Positions 26,001-35,027 of a stretch of 64,000 bases of DNA are shown in pieces (within the stretch, counting starts at the first letter, position 1; every line of letters begins with the position of its first letter). The stretch covers positions 17,841 to 81,840 of the forward strand of contig JBGTBE010000083.1 of NCBI GenBank assembly GCA_041749535.1, read 5' to 3'. Under the pieces are notes generated by a model. The model saw nothing but the letters and a program-made list of their open reading frames with translations, was not told where the DNA came from and ran no database searches. The stretch comes from JBBQZU01 sp041749535. GTDB lineage: Bacteria > Bacteroidota > Bacteroidia > Flavobacteriales_D > Cryomorphaceae. The position numbers and the translations under genes are program-made.

Positions 26001-28391
26001 TGCCTTCCTGGCAAGTTCTGCACCCTCTTCAAATTCTCGGTTCGATTCGGTTTCTGCCGCAGTCAGCGATGTCGTGACTTTTTTCTCAGCAATCTTATAT
26101 TCGGCTTCAATTGTCCTGGCTACTTCAGCGCGTTTTGCTTCATCTTTTTGTTTGGTAGTGTGCTGCTGCTTCACGGTAGCATCCAATTGTGTGCCCCTAC
26201 CCTTGTACATCTGAGCCATGGCAGAAGTGGCTTGCGATCCGGACATTGTTTGCGCCACTTTTAATTCCAGTTGTTCTTCCTTCCTGAAAGCCACCGGTTT
26301 TTCTACGGCATCCTTTTGAGCAGATTTCTTTTCATCAAGCGCCTGTTGGAATTCAGGTTCATTGCTACTTTGCAATTGACCTTCCGTAACCTGATTGGCT
26401 TTCATTTCTTCATCCAGCGACCTGCTTTGCTCCGTCATGGATATCTCTCCATCCAGCTTTTTCTTGGGTGCAGCATCTTTTGCAGCTGGTGCAGCCGGTT
26501 TGGTGCCCTTTTCGGTTGGGGGCAATGGAAGCGGTTGTTTATTGTCGCCGGGGTTTACCTGCAGGGGTGCTTCCGAAGCTGCTGTTACTGGGCCTGCAGT
26601 ATTTTGCTTCTCATCTGCTACCTTCTCAGTCATGGCTGATTTAACTTCAGCCATGTTGTTATTCTCTTTAAAGCTGTTGGCCTCTTCAAGCGTCTTTGGC
26701 GTAATCGATTCAATCCTTTTCTTCAGATCGTTTTTAAAAGACACTGAATCAAATGGCTTATCAGTTGCAGCTGCTTCACCCATTCCGGCGGTTTTCCTGG
26801 TTTGGGCCATGCTCTCAGCCTCGCCGTTTACCGCGTCAGCACTATGCTGTGCATCCAATGATTTCTTTTCGGCGGGATCATGCTGCTTTTGCGCAGTGGC
26901 TGTTTTTTTGATTTTTCCAAACGCTCTCAAAAAGGCAGGATCCTCCTGAGGTCGTTTAGGAGATCTTCCGCGCTGTGGTTTGGCCCGCTTTAACACAGGT
27001 TCAACATCCTTCCTCGACCTTCTTTTTGTCTTGCCTTCCTTCGGTTTTTTAGCGGGCGTGTCTTGTTTAGTCTCATCCCCTTCTACTTGTTTCTTTTCAG
27101 GCGTAGCATTACCTGCGACGTGCTCATCTGTCAACTTATTTGTTTCAGATGGAGCAATGGAATTATCGAGTACTGCTTGTTTTATAGAATGGAGTAGCGC
27201 TGCAAAACCACCATTGTCATTGCCTGTTGCATCGGTAGTGCGAATACCTCTTTGCCTGAGGGATTTGGATACTTGTTCAGAAACCAACAATGCTCCGCTT
27301 TCTGATTCAATATTATACCGGGATGGGGTGATGCCGATATTTCTACCCTGTACAATAGCGAGTACACCTGATGATTGGCAGGCTTTTCCAACTTCTGAAT
27401 TGCTAAATATTCTTATATCCGTAAGGGATGTGTGAAAGTGGTCCTGCAGATAGTCAAGTGCATCGCCACTTAACTGCTGTCCTCCTGATAATGCACCTAA
27501 ATCTATTCCGGATTCACTTCCATTTTGCTGGGACTTTCGATAAACGGTGCTGTGATTAATTTTTGGTGTTGCAACATTTCGACTCGCACCCTGCTGCAGG
27601 GTATGGGTTAGTTCATGGGCGAGCAAGGTGCCCCCACTTTCGGATTGTGGGCTGTATTTGCCTGTGTTGAAATAGATATCATTGCCATGCGTAAATGCCT
27701 GCGCGTTTATGCTGCTACTCATCTGTCCGGCATAACTACCTGTATGTATCCGTACCCCGCTGAAGTCGGCATTAAAGCGGGTTTCCATAAATTCTCTGGT
27801 TTCGATGGGCAAGGCATTCCCACCTCCCTTTGTGGAAGCAAGATTTTGCTCAAACGATCCTTGTGTGTCGTCATCCGGAGGGCCTCGACCTTTGAGTTGA
27901 ATTACATCCGAACGATGCCGGCCGCTTAGTTTGGGTTGAATCTCGAAATTCTCATCACGTTGCTCTACCGGCGCATCAGCGTTTGTTTCTTGATCATCTC
28001 CAGCGCTCCGGTGAATGGAGAAGTGTTTCGCCTGAACTTTCTCTTCTTCTTCACAGTTCTCACATTTTCGGCTGAGCAGTTGTATGTTGGTCTTTGCCTG
28101 TACCTCTTCTTCCTCTTCTTTTCGTTGAATTTGCTCATCCTCCTTTACAGGTACCGGTCCGGGTTCGGCCATCCGCATTACCCTATCGGCCATGACATCG
28201 GCCTCTTTTTCCTGTGGATCCTCAGGGCTGCTCACAGACAGCTTTGCCTGAATGCCCGTATTGAAAAAAGAAGGCTGCCTGCTGCTACCAAAAAATGTTT
28301 CCTCGCCTGCTTTTCTGAAAAAAGCCGGTTCACTGTTTTGATGATTCCTGTTTACAGTGACAGTTGTTTTATTTTCGGTGGCAGCAAACAT
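23079..28391 (-). CDS. DUF4157 (eCIS core) protein with degenerate second DUF4157 and C-terminal nuclease-like domain; probable cargo
   Basis: 1770 aa, no signal peptide. N-terminus: a disordered, charged tail with CENCEEEEKVQ; a DUF4157 domain (about 195-265) with the zinc-protease-like motif HELTH (259-263); then a second copy (about 312-385) in which that motif has become SEQVS (371-375). Residues 390-720 are low-complexity, rich in Lys, Ala, Pro and Glu. A long amphipathic and coiled-coil helical region (about 720-1330) contains hydrophobic stretches such as SIIIAFLAAVLGLN. The C-terminal part (about 1420-1560) has YYIRGHLINDNLGGPG (His1468) and NNMTALSRTANHEHEEKVE, recalling DNA/RNA non-specific endonuclease domains. 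DUF4157 is known as the eCIS cargo-associated domain. The architecture reads as loading tag, delivery region and toxin. It is the third-last gene of the eCIS operon. No immunity gene is evident. The nuclease call is moderate. Confidence 0.8.
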   Translation of the reverse strand: MFAATENKTTVTVNRNHQNSEPAFFRKAGEETFFGSSRQPSFFNTGIQAKLSVSSPEDPQEKEADVMADRVMRMAEPGPVPVKEDEQIQRKEEEEEVQAKTNIQLLSRKCENCEEEEKVQAKHFSIHRSAGDDQETNADAPVEQRDENFEIQPKLSGRHRSDVIQLKGRGPPDDDTQGSFEQNLASTKGGGNALPIETREFMETRFNADFSGVRIHTGSYAGQMSSSINAQAFTHGNDIYFNTGKYSPQSESGGTLLAHELTHTLQQGASRNVATPKINHSTVYRKSQQNGSESGIDLGALSGGQQLSGDALDYLQDHFHTSLTDIRIFSNSEVGKACQSSGVLAIVQGRNIGITPSRYNIESESGALLVSEQVSKSLRQRGIRTTDATGNDNGGFAALLHSIKQAVLDNSIAPSETNKLTDEHVAGNATPEKKQVEGDETKQDTPAKKPKEGKTKRRSRKDVEPVLKRAKPQRGRSPKRPQEDPAFLRAFGKIKKTATAQKQHDPAEKKSLDAQHSADAVNGEAESMAQTRKTAGMGEAAATDKPFDSVSFKNDLKKRIESITPKTLEEANSFKENNNMAEVKSAMTEKVADEKQNTAGPVTAASEAPLQVNPGDNKQPLPLPPTEKGTKPAAPAAKDAAPKKKLDGEISMTEQSRSLDEEMKANQVTEGQLQSSNEPEFQQALDEKKSAQKDAVEKPVAFRKEEQLELKVAQTMSGSQATSAMAQMYKGRGTQLDATVKQQHTTKQKDEAKRAEVARTIEAEYKIAEKKVTTSLTAAETESNREFEEGAELARKAFEDEVGLKMADYKRRRYSGFWGGLKWAKDKIFGMPDAVNTFYKEARDHYIAKMDAVIDRVATIVTTHLNDAKQAITDGKKSIDKYVASLPTDLQSVGKEAAESIQDKFDSLEQSVNDKRNDLIDGLAQKYVDNVKKIDERIEAMKEANKGLIDKAIGFLKKVWKVIKDLVNLFTTILARLASIIGLILDSPGGFFENLGRAFNQGLNNFKNKFTEYLEIGLMEWLATNLGIKGFQIPEKFDAAGFFSLVLQVMGITQQRIRERAVKILGERKVALLEKAGGLLYKIYNEGLGVLWEMLVTKLSDLKDMVWEAIKSFIQRKIIEEAIKFVLSMLNPIGAFVKVCMAIYNFLMTLVRFKDKIVELLDTILNAVASIASGAVDAAAASIEKALAKSISIIIAFLAAVLGLNNIAGKVKEIILRIQKRVENAIDWIIGKAAVIANKVMDSALSVADKGKALVEKGTEKVVGVAKGAKDAILGWLGLKKKFTGGDGKPHEIFFEGQGENAVLIIKSDPTPYTRFLENYEKLLGTTALEVVDVGSKKKTKKDVIAEAKVIANAIEKEKRKKLATYPGVTDKEREAGKANTIGRLLTDLAAVSVPLFGAAKDKPKDEEIVVPAGANNDSFAETQEAKLIWKTPKVINNGSGPTSAKHAIYDKIDFRQKGDASYYIRGHLINDNLGGPGNWNNMTALSRTANHEHEEKVESKVKAAYDTGAVIRYRVTTSGKQNVKKATAADKDKFTRIGDFATALPYLEKITEAESQIPNKLTCESFMMKKVGDKWIDDTDKPIVTDYITFDVGDYSDYELGNLGGTVTLDFAKLKTEAATATGTFIQFKTQDKIHENSIKLLDAAQLQVLEKIFVDNERERNKKEELKTIAEMQDVKDITTWSAFATRTFFNTVDAAYTIVETAFRDQQELLRTKAMDEALAVVDGAAKGAFANTTWQAFKINQSINFKTEGDEGSDIENIENKFRTKQ

Positions 28392-28411
28392 TAAGCATTT
28401 ATAATCATGAT

Positions 28412-29161
28412 TTAATAGGCAATAAAACCACGGTTAATTTTTAAAACTTTTCGTTGCAACCGGAACACCCCAATGCCATTGCGGCTCCCCTGGTTGTTGC
28501 TGTTGCCTTCGATTGTATGGATAAATCCTCCTTCTACTTTTTCAACAATTCCTGTATGCCCATTGCTGCCACCGGTATTTAAGATAAAAATATGTCCAGG
28601 CTTAATAAGTGAGGGTTTGTCAATCGCTTCAACAGTAATAATCTTCTTTCCAGTGGTTTTATTCCAGTGCGTCATTACGTGACCAGTTTTTACCAATGGA
28701 TTCGTTTTGCCGATTTCGATGGCTGCTTTATCAAAGCACCAATGCACGAAGGCTGCACACCAGAATAAACCTGGAGGCAGGCCTGCACTTGCCAGGTATT
28801 GATCTACTTCAGGGCCTCTGTTGCTGGCATGAGGCACTTCCATCACACCAAGCTGTGAGATGGCTACATTCAGGGCTGAAGTCAATAATTTATTGGGACT
28901 CTCGTCATTGATAATGACGTTATCAGTACCAAACAAGGCCGCCCAGGTAAGAGATCCTAATTTTCCATCTATTTCCAATGGATTGCCATTCTGATCCATG
29001 TGGGTAGCCTGGAAAAGTTTTACCGCATTCTTGGTTTTGACGCCAAATACTCCTGTGCCTGATAATTGGGCAATATTCAGTTCTACAAGCCGCTTTTGAA
29101 TGGCTTTTACAATGGTGGGATTGGCTTCGCCCTCCTTTATCACCCTATTGGGATATTTCAT
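28412..29161 (-). CDS. Peptidoglycan hydrolase: PG-binding domain plus CHAP amidase/endopeptidase
   Basis: 249 aa, no signal peptide. Residues 8-80 match a PG_binding_1 domain (IQKRLVELN...GVFGVKTKNAVKLFQ...DGKLGSLTWAALFG). Residues about 95-245 form a CHAP domain with Cys135 (GLFWCAAFVHWC), His202 (GHTGIVEKV) and IEGNSN as the third active-site element. Such enzymes cut peptide or amide bonds in peptidoglycan. Lying between the tape-measure and cargo-candidate genes, and lacking a signal peptide, it probably acts as part of the particle or is released at cell lysis. In other eCIS a lysozyme-like protein at this position is thought to help piercing or release. Family call is confident; timing of action is inferred. 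Confidence 0.88.
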   Translation of the reverse strand: MKYPNRVIKEGEANPTIVKAIQKRLVELNIAQLSGTGVFGVKTKNAVKLFQATHMDQNGNPLEIDGKLGSLTWAALFGTDNVIINDESPNKLLTSALNVAISQLGVMEVPHASNRGPEVDQYLASAGLPPGLFWCAAFVHWCFDKAAIEIGKTNPLVKTGHVMTHWNKTTGKKIITVEAIDKPSLIKPGHIFILNTGGSNGHTGIVEKVEGGFIHTIEGNSNNQGSRNGIGVFRLQRKVLKINRGFIAY

Positions 29162-29185
29162 GGTTGTTTTTTGGTTATTTTCAGG

Positions 29186-30565
29186 TTAATAAATCCATTC
29201 GGTTCTTAGCATTTTACCCATCCATGGGAGTTTAAGCATGGAAATATTCCATGGTAAATGCCGTAACAACATGTCAAAAGGTTTTTGTTCCACCCACAAC
29301 ATCCATGCGTCATCCGTTTCGATCAGTTTTCCGTCTCTTTGTAAAAATGTTGATTGCAAGCCTTCAATGGATGTTGCCTTTAAAATACTCCAATGTTCAA
29401 TTACCGAAGCGAGCAATGCTTCTGATTCTGTACTGATCTCTTTATTTGGATTGAATGACTTCGTTTCTACAAACTCTTCCGGACCCATACCGCACAAAAG
29501 TTTAGGAAGCACAAGCTGATACTCTTCGAAAGATGAACTTGCTGAAGCAAGAAATTCTAACGCAGCTACTGCATCCTGACGCTTCACCCATTCTCCATCT
29601 TTCCAAAAACCCAGTTTTGTAAAAAAAGAAGGCAGAAAAGCAGCGATGATGACAAGCCCGGCATTGGAAATATAAATCCCATCCTTTACGCTCAAATCAA
29701 GGCGTGTTGATTTAAGCAGATGTGCTTCCTTTTCTATGTTTTCATCATTTGCATTCCCGGCTCCCCAATCCTGTATTTGTTTGAAGCCTTTTGATTTGAA
29801 GGCAACACCATTTATTTGTTCAAGCATTTTGCGGTCAGGCGATGGCTCACTGTTGTTGGAATGAAATGTCTTTTTTAAAAGACCAGAATCCTTGCTTGCA
29901 GCAGCAAAAAATACCTGATATGCAAATGTATCCCCATCCATTTGGACCATTGATTTTTCGAAAAGTCTTGTGTCTTCCACAAGCTTTTGTTCCTCTTCTC
30001 CGAGGTATTTAACATGTCTTACTATAAAAGCCATGAATAACTGCCAGGTGACTTCGGTTTGCAGGCGTTTGCGAAAGTTTGCATCCTTTTGAATTCCGTC
30101 CCACAAAGCTTCTGACAACAATGGCTCATCCTGATCGAAGAGCTTTTCTTTAGTTTCGTGCCAGCGTTTTGAGTCCATGTTTTTCGCATACCAGGGCAAA
30201 TACCCAAATTGTAAAAAGGACATAAAAACATCTCGGAAATGGGCCGCCGGGCTTTGCTTTTTGTATCCATCACCAGTAGCTACTCCTCTTGATTGCAACT
30301 GCACCTGATCAGTGATCTCATGCACAATTGTCCTGATGGATTCTTCCTTCCAGGATCGATCTGCAATATCCAATTCTACAGATAAATTCTCAATACACAT
30401 AAACACATCCTCAGGCGCAAGTGAATCAAATTCCTTTTCCATTTCCGTCATCAGCCTATCCAGCCACACCCGCATTTCTGATTGCTGCTCAGGGCCAAAA
30501 TCCATGCGGTTGAAATTCATTTCAACACGGGTATGCTTTATGATATGTTGATTGATATCACTCAT
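29186..30565 (-). CDS. Contractile injection system tape-measure protein
   Basis: 459 aa, largely alpha-helical. It opens with INQHIIKHTRVEMNFNRMDFG and continues with MEKEFDSLAPEDVFMCIENLSVELDI, the N-terminal pattern of the CIS_TMP family found next to baseplate genes in Bacteroidota eCIS. Two hydrophobic segments are visible (GLVIIAAFLPSFFTKLGF; LPWNISMLKLPWMG). The tape measure fills the tube lumen and sets its length during assembly. The start ATG at 30565 lies five bases after the stop of the PKD protein gene, consistent with one transcript. Length relative to tube size cannot be checked here. Confidence 0.8.
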   Translation of the reverse strand: MSDINQHIIKHTRVEMNFNRMDFGPEQQSEMRVWLDRLMTEMEKEFDSLAPEDVFMCIENLSVELDIADRSWKEESIRTIVHEITDQVQLQSRGVATGDGYKKQSPAAHFRDVFMSFLQFGYLPWYAKNMDSKRWHETKEKLFDQDEPLLSEALWDGIQKDANFRKRLQTEVTWQLFMAFIVRHVKYLGEEEQKLVEDTRLFEKSMVQMDGDTFAYQVFFAAASKDSGLLKKTFHSNNSEPSPDRKMLEQINGVAFKSKGFKQIQDWGAGNANDENIEKEAHLLKSTRLDLSVKDGIYISNAGLVIIAAFLPSFFTKLGFWKDGEWVKRQDAVAALEFLASASSSFEEYQLVLPKLLCGMGPEEFVETKSFNPNKEISTESEALLASVIEHWSILKATSIEGLQSTFLQRDGKLIETDDAWMLWVEQKPFDMLLRHLPWNISMLKLPWMGKMLRTEWIY

Positions 30566-30570
30566 TCATT

Positions 30571-33500
30571 TTACACTGCTGCAATGATGGCTATAAGTTG
30601 CGTCAATGATTTCAGGTATTTCACTTTCGCTGCTTCTTCACCATTTTGGTTTGTCCGTTTGTCTTCATTTTCCATATGATTTCTGGTGTCCACCACGATG
30701 GCTTTTTCATCATTGTTAAACACATTCTGATCAATCATATCCTTCCATGCAATGAAATGCTTCTTCATCACAGAGAAAACTCCGTTCATCACTACTTTGG
30801 CGTTGTCAAAATCTTCTTTCTGAATACAAACGATGTACATGCTAAGCAATACCAAAATCCGGTAAAGCCTCAAGGCTACTATCCGCAGATCTTTTCTTTC
30901 AAGAATAATATTCTGTAAACCCTTGAGCCACCCCAGCACCAAAGTCTGAGTATCCTGGTTGTTGAACGTATCCTTAAAAAAATCGAGCTGTATTGCTGTG
31001 TCATTTGCAGGCAATTGACCCAAAATTTCAAAATACTTCTGTATGACTTTATAATCCCGGAATACCTCATTCAATGCGTTTCGCAGGTCCGTAGACAGAC
31101 CATTATCCAACTTTTTGAAAGCATCTCTGAATTCGGGTAGCGGGCCACATTGTTTTTCAAATTTTACTTTTACCTTCAGACTGGTGGTATCCACTGCTGA
31201 CTGCCCTGCATCATCTTTTACCCTTAACGAAAATTTATAATCGCCTTCTACCAGACCTGTAACTTTGGTAATATCCAAGTCAGGATTTACGATTACGGGT
31301 TCGTTTGGCCCATCTTCGAACTTCCATATAAATGTGAGCAGCCCTCCTTCAGGATCAAATGAATTGCTGCCATTGAGGATGGCTTCGTTATTGTTGTTGT
31401 TTGTTACAAGGATATCCTGCGCAGGGCCTGCATGGGCTTGGGGTGGTTTATTGTCGGGCTTGGTTACGATGTAGGTTACTGTATCCTCATCAGTAGCCCC
31501 ATCATCGTCTACAACCTTCAGCTGGAATACATACGTGCCGGGTTGGCTGAATGTAACGAGGCTTTGTGACTGGTTGGGGAAGGTGATGCTGGCAGGATTT
31601 CCTGAAACTTGCGTCCAGCTAAAGCCTACCACTTGTCCGTCTTCATCCGTTGACTGGCTGCCATCCAAAATGGCGGTAGCAGCTCCATTTGCTGACATGG
31701 GAAGTGTACCATCAGGTCCCGCTTCGGCCACAGGTGGTTTATTATCGGGGGGCGGCGCGGGGCCAACAATTACTGATATGGTATCACGCGCCACATTGCC
31801 ATCATTATCGGTTACCGAAAGCTCAAATACATAGGTGCCTTCCGCTAAATCTTTCACATTGGTAATAGCACTATCCGGGGTAACAATAGTTGGATTACCA
31901 GGACCTGATAATTTAATCCATATGAATTTAACGATCACCCCATCAGGATCTGTGGAAGCCGAGCCATTCAATTGCACTTTATCTTCAGGTAAAGAGATTT
32001 CCTGGTCAGGACCTGCTTCAGCTACCGGGCCTTTGCCGGGTGTGGAAGGTGGAGTGTACTTTTCGTTGATGATGTATTGAACAGGTGGACAATCGGAACA
32101 ACAGCGATATGGCAAATAAAAATCTGAAATGACTGCACCTTCGGGTATTTCATCGAGCATATCGCCGCGACGTTCTTTCAGCCTTATGAGAATCTTTGTA
32201 TCGTCATCGGTTTTCACTTCTTCATGTTCCTCATAGCCCAGTGCACTCACTAAAAGTGTATAGGGAATTACATTGCCCTTCATTTTAAACCGGCCCTCTG
32301 TATCCGTAACAATTCCCTGCTCGGTTTCCAGCAAAACGATTAATGCTCCGGGTATGGGTTCATTGTTTTCATCCACCACCTGGCCTGCAATAGTTACTTT
32401 TTTTGCATTGGATGATTTATCAAAACTTTTAGAGAAGGCTGTCGATTCAGAAGCGCTGAATGAATCCTTGCGATTGAAGCCGGTAACTTTGTCCTTCACT
32501 ACACGGGTTGCTTGTCGCGATGTATGGTACACAATGATAAATGTACCACCCATGGGCACCCCTGCCTTGTGCTGAATGCCCGGATGCATTTTGGTAAAAT
32601 AACCAAACTGCCTCAGCCTGCTCAGCATTTCATAACGCTGCATGTAGTCATTCTTTAGCGAAAGCAAGGCACTGCACTTGCAGTTGTAAATCAATACATC
32701 CAGGTGGTCGAAAAAATCTTCAATCATCAGTATGGCCGCCAGGATGCGGAGCATGTCGTTTTGAGAACTGGCCATAGAAGCCAGCATATTGCTATTGGTA
32801 CCGACGGCAGATCTCTTTGTGTCGGTGCCGCTAGTAGCAGTAGTAACACCGGCAACACTATTGGGATTGGCTGTTGCTGCCGTCTGATTGAGCGCTGATC
32901 CGCCGGTGAAAATACCAAACAAGGCTTTCAGTGATTCTGAATAACCGCTGAGTTTTTGCGCAGCATCACAATACGCTTTAGCATCAAAGTCTGCAAGTTC
33001 GTCTGTAAGCAAACCTGAAAGCCTGATGATACCCAATGGCACCTTAAAAAAGTTCAACAATGCAAGCATGATCACAGAAGTATTCTCAGTGAACTGATCA
33101 GGCAAATCATCGTTGTTGGCATCCATCAGGTTTACTCCGAAGGCTTCGAAAAAATTCACAAGGTTCAGTGTCTCGTCTGTCAAACCCTTTTGGTGCAAAC
33201 TTTCAATCAGCACGCCGAAGGAATTAGTTTTCACCTCATACCCCTTGGCACATGTATTGAAAAGTGCGACCTGCGAAGGAGCTCCTCCTACATCTAAGCT
33301 TCTTAATAATTGATTGACCGTTTTAATGGTAAAATCGTAATAGAATTTCAACTCCTTACAGAGCATACACAGTATTTCGTTGCGCATGCTGTCATACATG
33401 CTTTCGAGGTCCTGGAAATGGCAAAGCATCTCATGTGCTTCCGGGGTTCTATCAAAAGAGCGAAGGTTGGTTGTTAGTTTACTTTTAGAATCACCAGTGC

Positions 33501-34983
33501 TTAAAGCAATGATGTCAACCGGCAAACGGTTTTGCTGAATTTGGTTTTTAACCTGCCGCAATACATGGGTATAAGATTTTCCTACAATCCCTTCAATTCT
33601 TAAAAAATTATAGGGCTCCAAATCATATTGTAAAGGTTTCAATACAAAATCATCGGCAGCGTTATACAGGTTGGCGTGGTAGGACAAATTGCGATGTGCG
33701 TCATTGAGTGAGCTGCGTCTGTAATCCCAATTTTTATACAAAGGATGTGCGCCACTGTTTACCTGATAGTAGTAGGGAATTGCTTTTTGCGAAAGCGGTA
33801 CTTTCCACAACATGCTGGGCGTGATGCGAAGGTGGGTATCTTCCTTGATGTTATTGCCAGAGATCGTTGGCAGAAAAAATCTTTCTTTCAGCAAAACCAA
33901 CCTGCGGTAAAGCATTTTTAATTCGTCAATTGTTTGGCCTTTATCGAACAGTGGTGAGTAGATGAAATAATGCCGGTAAGGCACAGTACTGGTTTGTACG
34001 GCAGGTAAAACTTCGCCAAGCATTAAATGCCTTGGAAACAAATTACTATCGGGGCAGCATGCGCTCAGTACATGGGTGCCGGCCCCGCGAAACTCCTGAT
34101 AGGCCTGTTGTAAATCGCTGAATAAATCGTAATAGTACTGCAGGTGAATCAATTGCTGCCCATTGATGGAGCCATTGTGCAAAAAAGAAAATTGTGCTGC
34201 AAATCCGTTAAAGGAATTGGATGGAAATTCAGTACTGAACAAGGCACCAAACTGAACATAAATATTTTTCAGGGTTTGTTCCACCCCTTCAAGGAAAGCT
34301 TGATTGATGATATCGAGATAAGCCTTTAAAATATCTTTGCTGCCTGCTGGTTTGCTATTTGGCACATCCCACCTGCGCATGCGCACCTCGGGTAAGGCAG
34401 TGTAGGTGCTTACACCAAAGGCGCCAGATGTGGTGCCCATCAGCAGCATGGCGTCTGCGATATCTACCGCCATTGGTAAAAAAGATACAGTGACGTTGAT
34501 ACCCTTGTCGTCGCATGAATTGGGATCGCAATTCTTATTTTCATCCTCTTTCAACTCGACAAAGAGCAAAATCACTTTTCCAGTTAAAAAGGATTGATCA
34601 ATAGGCTTAAGATCAGGATCTACCGCAGCTTGCTTTAGTTCCCAAACTTCCATGGGAATTTTGTTGCCACCCGCATCAGTTTTGAAAAACTTGCCATACA
34701 CCCGTTTGGTGTTGACGTCGTATGGCTTGTATTGACTGTAAGTACGGTTGTCTGCCGCGATGAGGTAACCTTCAGAGGTCACACCGCAGCCTTTTGTAAT
34801 GGTTACCGCTGTGGATGCATTGTTTACATGCAGTTGCAATCCACAAACAATACCAATACCCAACAGGTTGGTACGGGTCATACGGTTCTGCTCATCAAGG
34901 TAGCCGAACAAGCGGTTCAGGTCCTCCGAGGTCAGTAACTGATCGGGGACAAACTTTGGGAAAACAACTTCAGTAGAAAGCAT
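30571..34983 (-). CDS. Large eCIS baseplate/fibre-region protein with carboxypeptidase-regulatory and three PKD domains
   Basis: 1470 aa. The first 60 residues (FPKFVPDQLLTSEDLNRLFG; GIGIVCGL) resemble the attachment segment of phage and eCIS peripheral baseplate or fibre proteins. A long helical part follows (to about 860). Then come a CarboxypepD_reg-like beta-sandwich (about 863-930; VTIAGQVVDENNEPIPGALI...TDTEGRF) and three PKD/Ig-like repeats, each beginning near AEAGPD or AHAGPA (about 985-1270). A helical C-terminus ends the protein. PKD and carboxypeptidase-regulatory domains usually mediate surface and carbohydrate or protein contacts. I therefore favour a target-binding or particle-anchoring role over a core baseplate role, though both are possible. 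It lies between the second baseplate gene and the tape measure. Confidence 0.7.
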   Translation of the reverse strand: MLSTEVVFPKFVPDQLLTSEDLNRLFGYLDEQNRMTRTNLLGIGIVCGLQLHVNNASTAVTITKGCGVTSEGYLIAADNRTYSQYKPYDVNTKRVYGKFFKTDAGGNKIPMEVWELKQAAVDPDLKPIDQSFLTGKVILLFVELKEDENKNCDPNSCDDKGINVTVSFLPMAVDIADAMLLMGTTSGAFGVSTYTALPEVRMRRWDVPNSKPAGSKDILKAYLDIINQAFLEGVEQTLKNIYVQFGALFSTEFPSNSFNGFAAQFSFLHNGSINGQQLIHLQYYYDLFSDLQQAYQEFRGAGTHVLSACCPDSNLFPRHLMLGEVLPAVQTSTVPYRHYFIYSPLFDKGQTIDELKMLYRRLVLLKERFFLPTISGNNIKEDTHLRITPSMLWKVPLSQKAIPYYYQVNSGAHPLYKNWDYRRSSLNDAHRNLSYHANLYNAADDFVLKPLQYDLEPYNFLRIEGIVGKSYTHVLRQVKNQIQQNRLPVDIIALSTGDSKSKLTTNLRSFDRTPEAHEMLCHFQDLESMYDSMRNEILCMLCKELKFYYDFTIKTVNQLLRSLDVGGAPSQVALFNTCAKGYEVKTNSFGVLIESLHQKGLTDETLNLVNFFEAFGVNLMDANNDDLPDQFTENTSVIMLALLNFFKVPLGIIRLSGLLTDELADFDAKAYCDAAQKLSGYSESLKALFGIFTGGSALNQTAATANPNSVAGVTTATSGTDTKRSAVGTNSNMLASMASSQNDMLRILAAILMIEDFFDHLDVLIYNCKCSALLSLKNDYMQRYEMLSRLRQFGYFTKMHPGIQHKAGVPMGGTFIIVYHTSRQATRVVKDKVTGFNRKDSFSASESTAFSKSFDKSSNAKKVTIAGQVVDENNEPIPGALIVLLETEQGIVTDTEGRFKMKGNVIPYTLLVSALGYEEHEEVKTDDDTKILIRLKERRGDMLDEIPEGAVISDFYLPYRCCSDCPPVQYIINEKYTPPSTPGKGPVAEAGPDQEISLPEDKVQLNGSASTDPDGVIVKFIWIKLSGPGNPTIVTPDSAITNVKDLAEGTYVFELSVTDNDGNVARDTISVIVGPAPPPDNKPPVAEAGPDGTLPMSANGAATAILDGSQSTDEDGQVVGFSWTQVSGNPASITFPNQSQSLVTFSQPGTYVFQLKVVDDDGATDEDTVTYIVTKPDNKPPQAHAGPAQDILVTNNNNNEAILNGSNSFDPEGGLLTFIWKFEDGPNEPVIVNPDLDITKVTGLVEGDYKFSLRVKDDAGQSAVDTTSLKVKVKFEKQCGPLPEFRDAFKKLDNGLSTDLRNALNEVFRDYKVIQKYFEILGQLPANDTAIQLDFFKDTFNNQDTQTLVLGWLKGLQNIILERKDLRIVALRLYRILVLLSMYIVCIQKEDFDNAKVVMNGVFSVMKKHFIAWKDMIDQNVFNNDEKAIVVDTRNHMENEDKRTNQNGEEAAKVKYLKSLTQLIAIIAAV

Positions 34984-35027
34984 AGCTTAACTTATTAATT
35001 CACTGCAAATAGATTGCAGTGAAAGGA

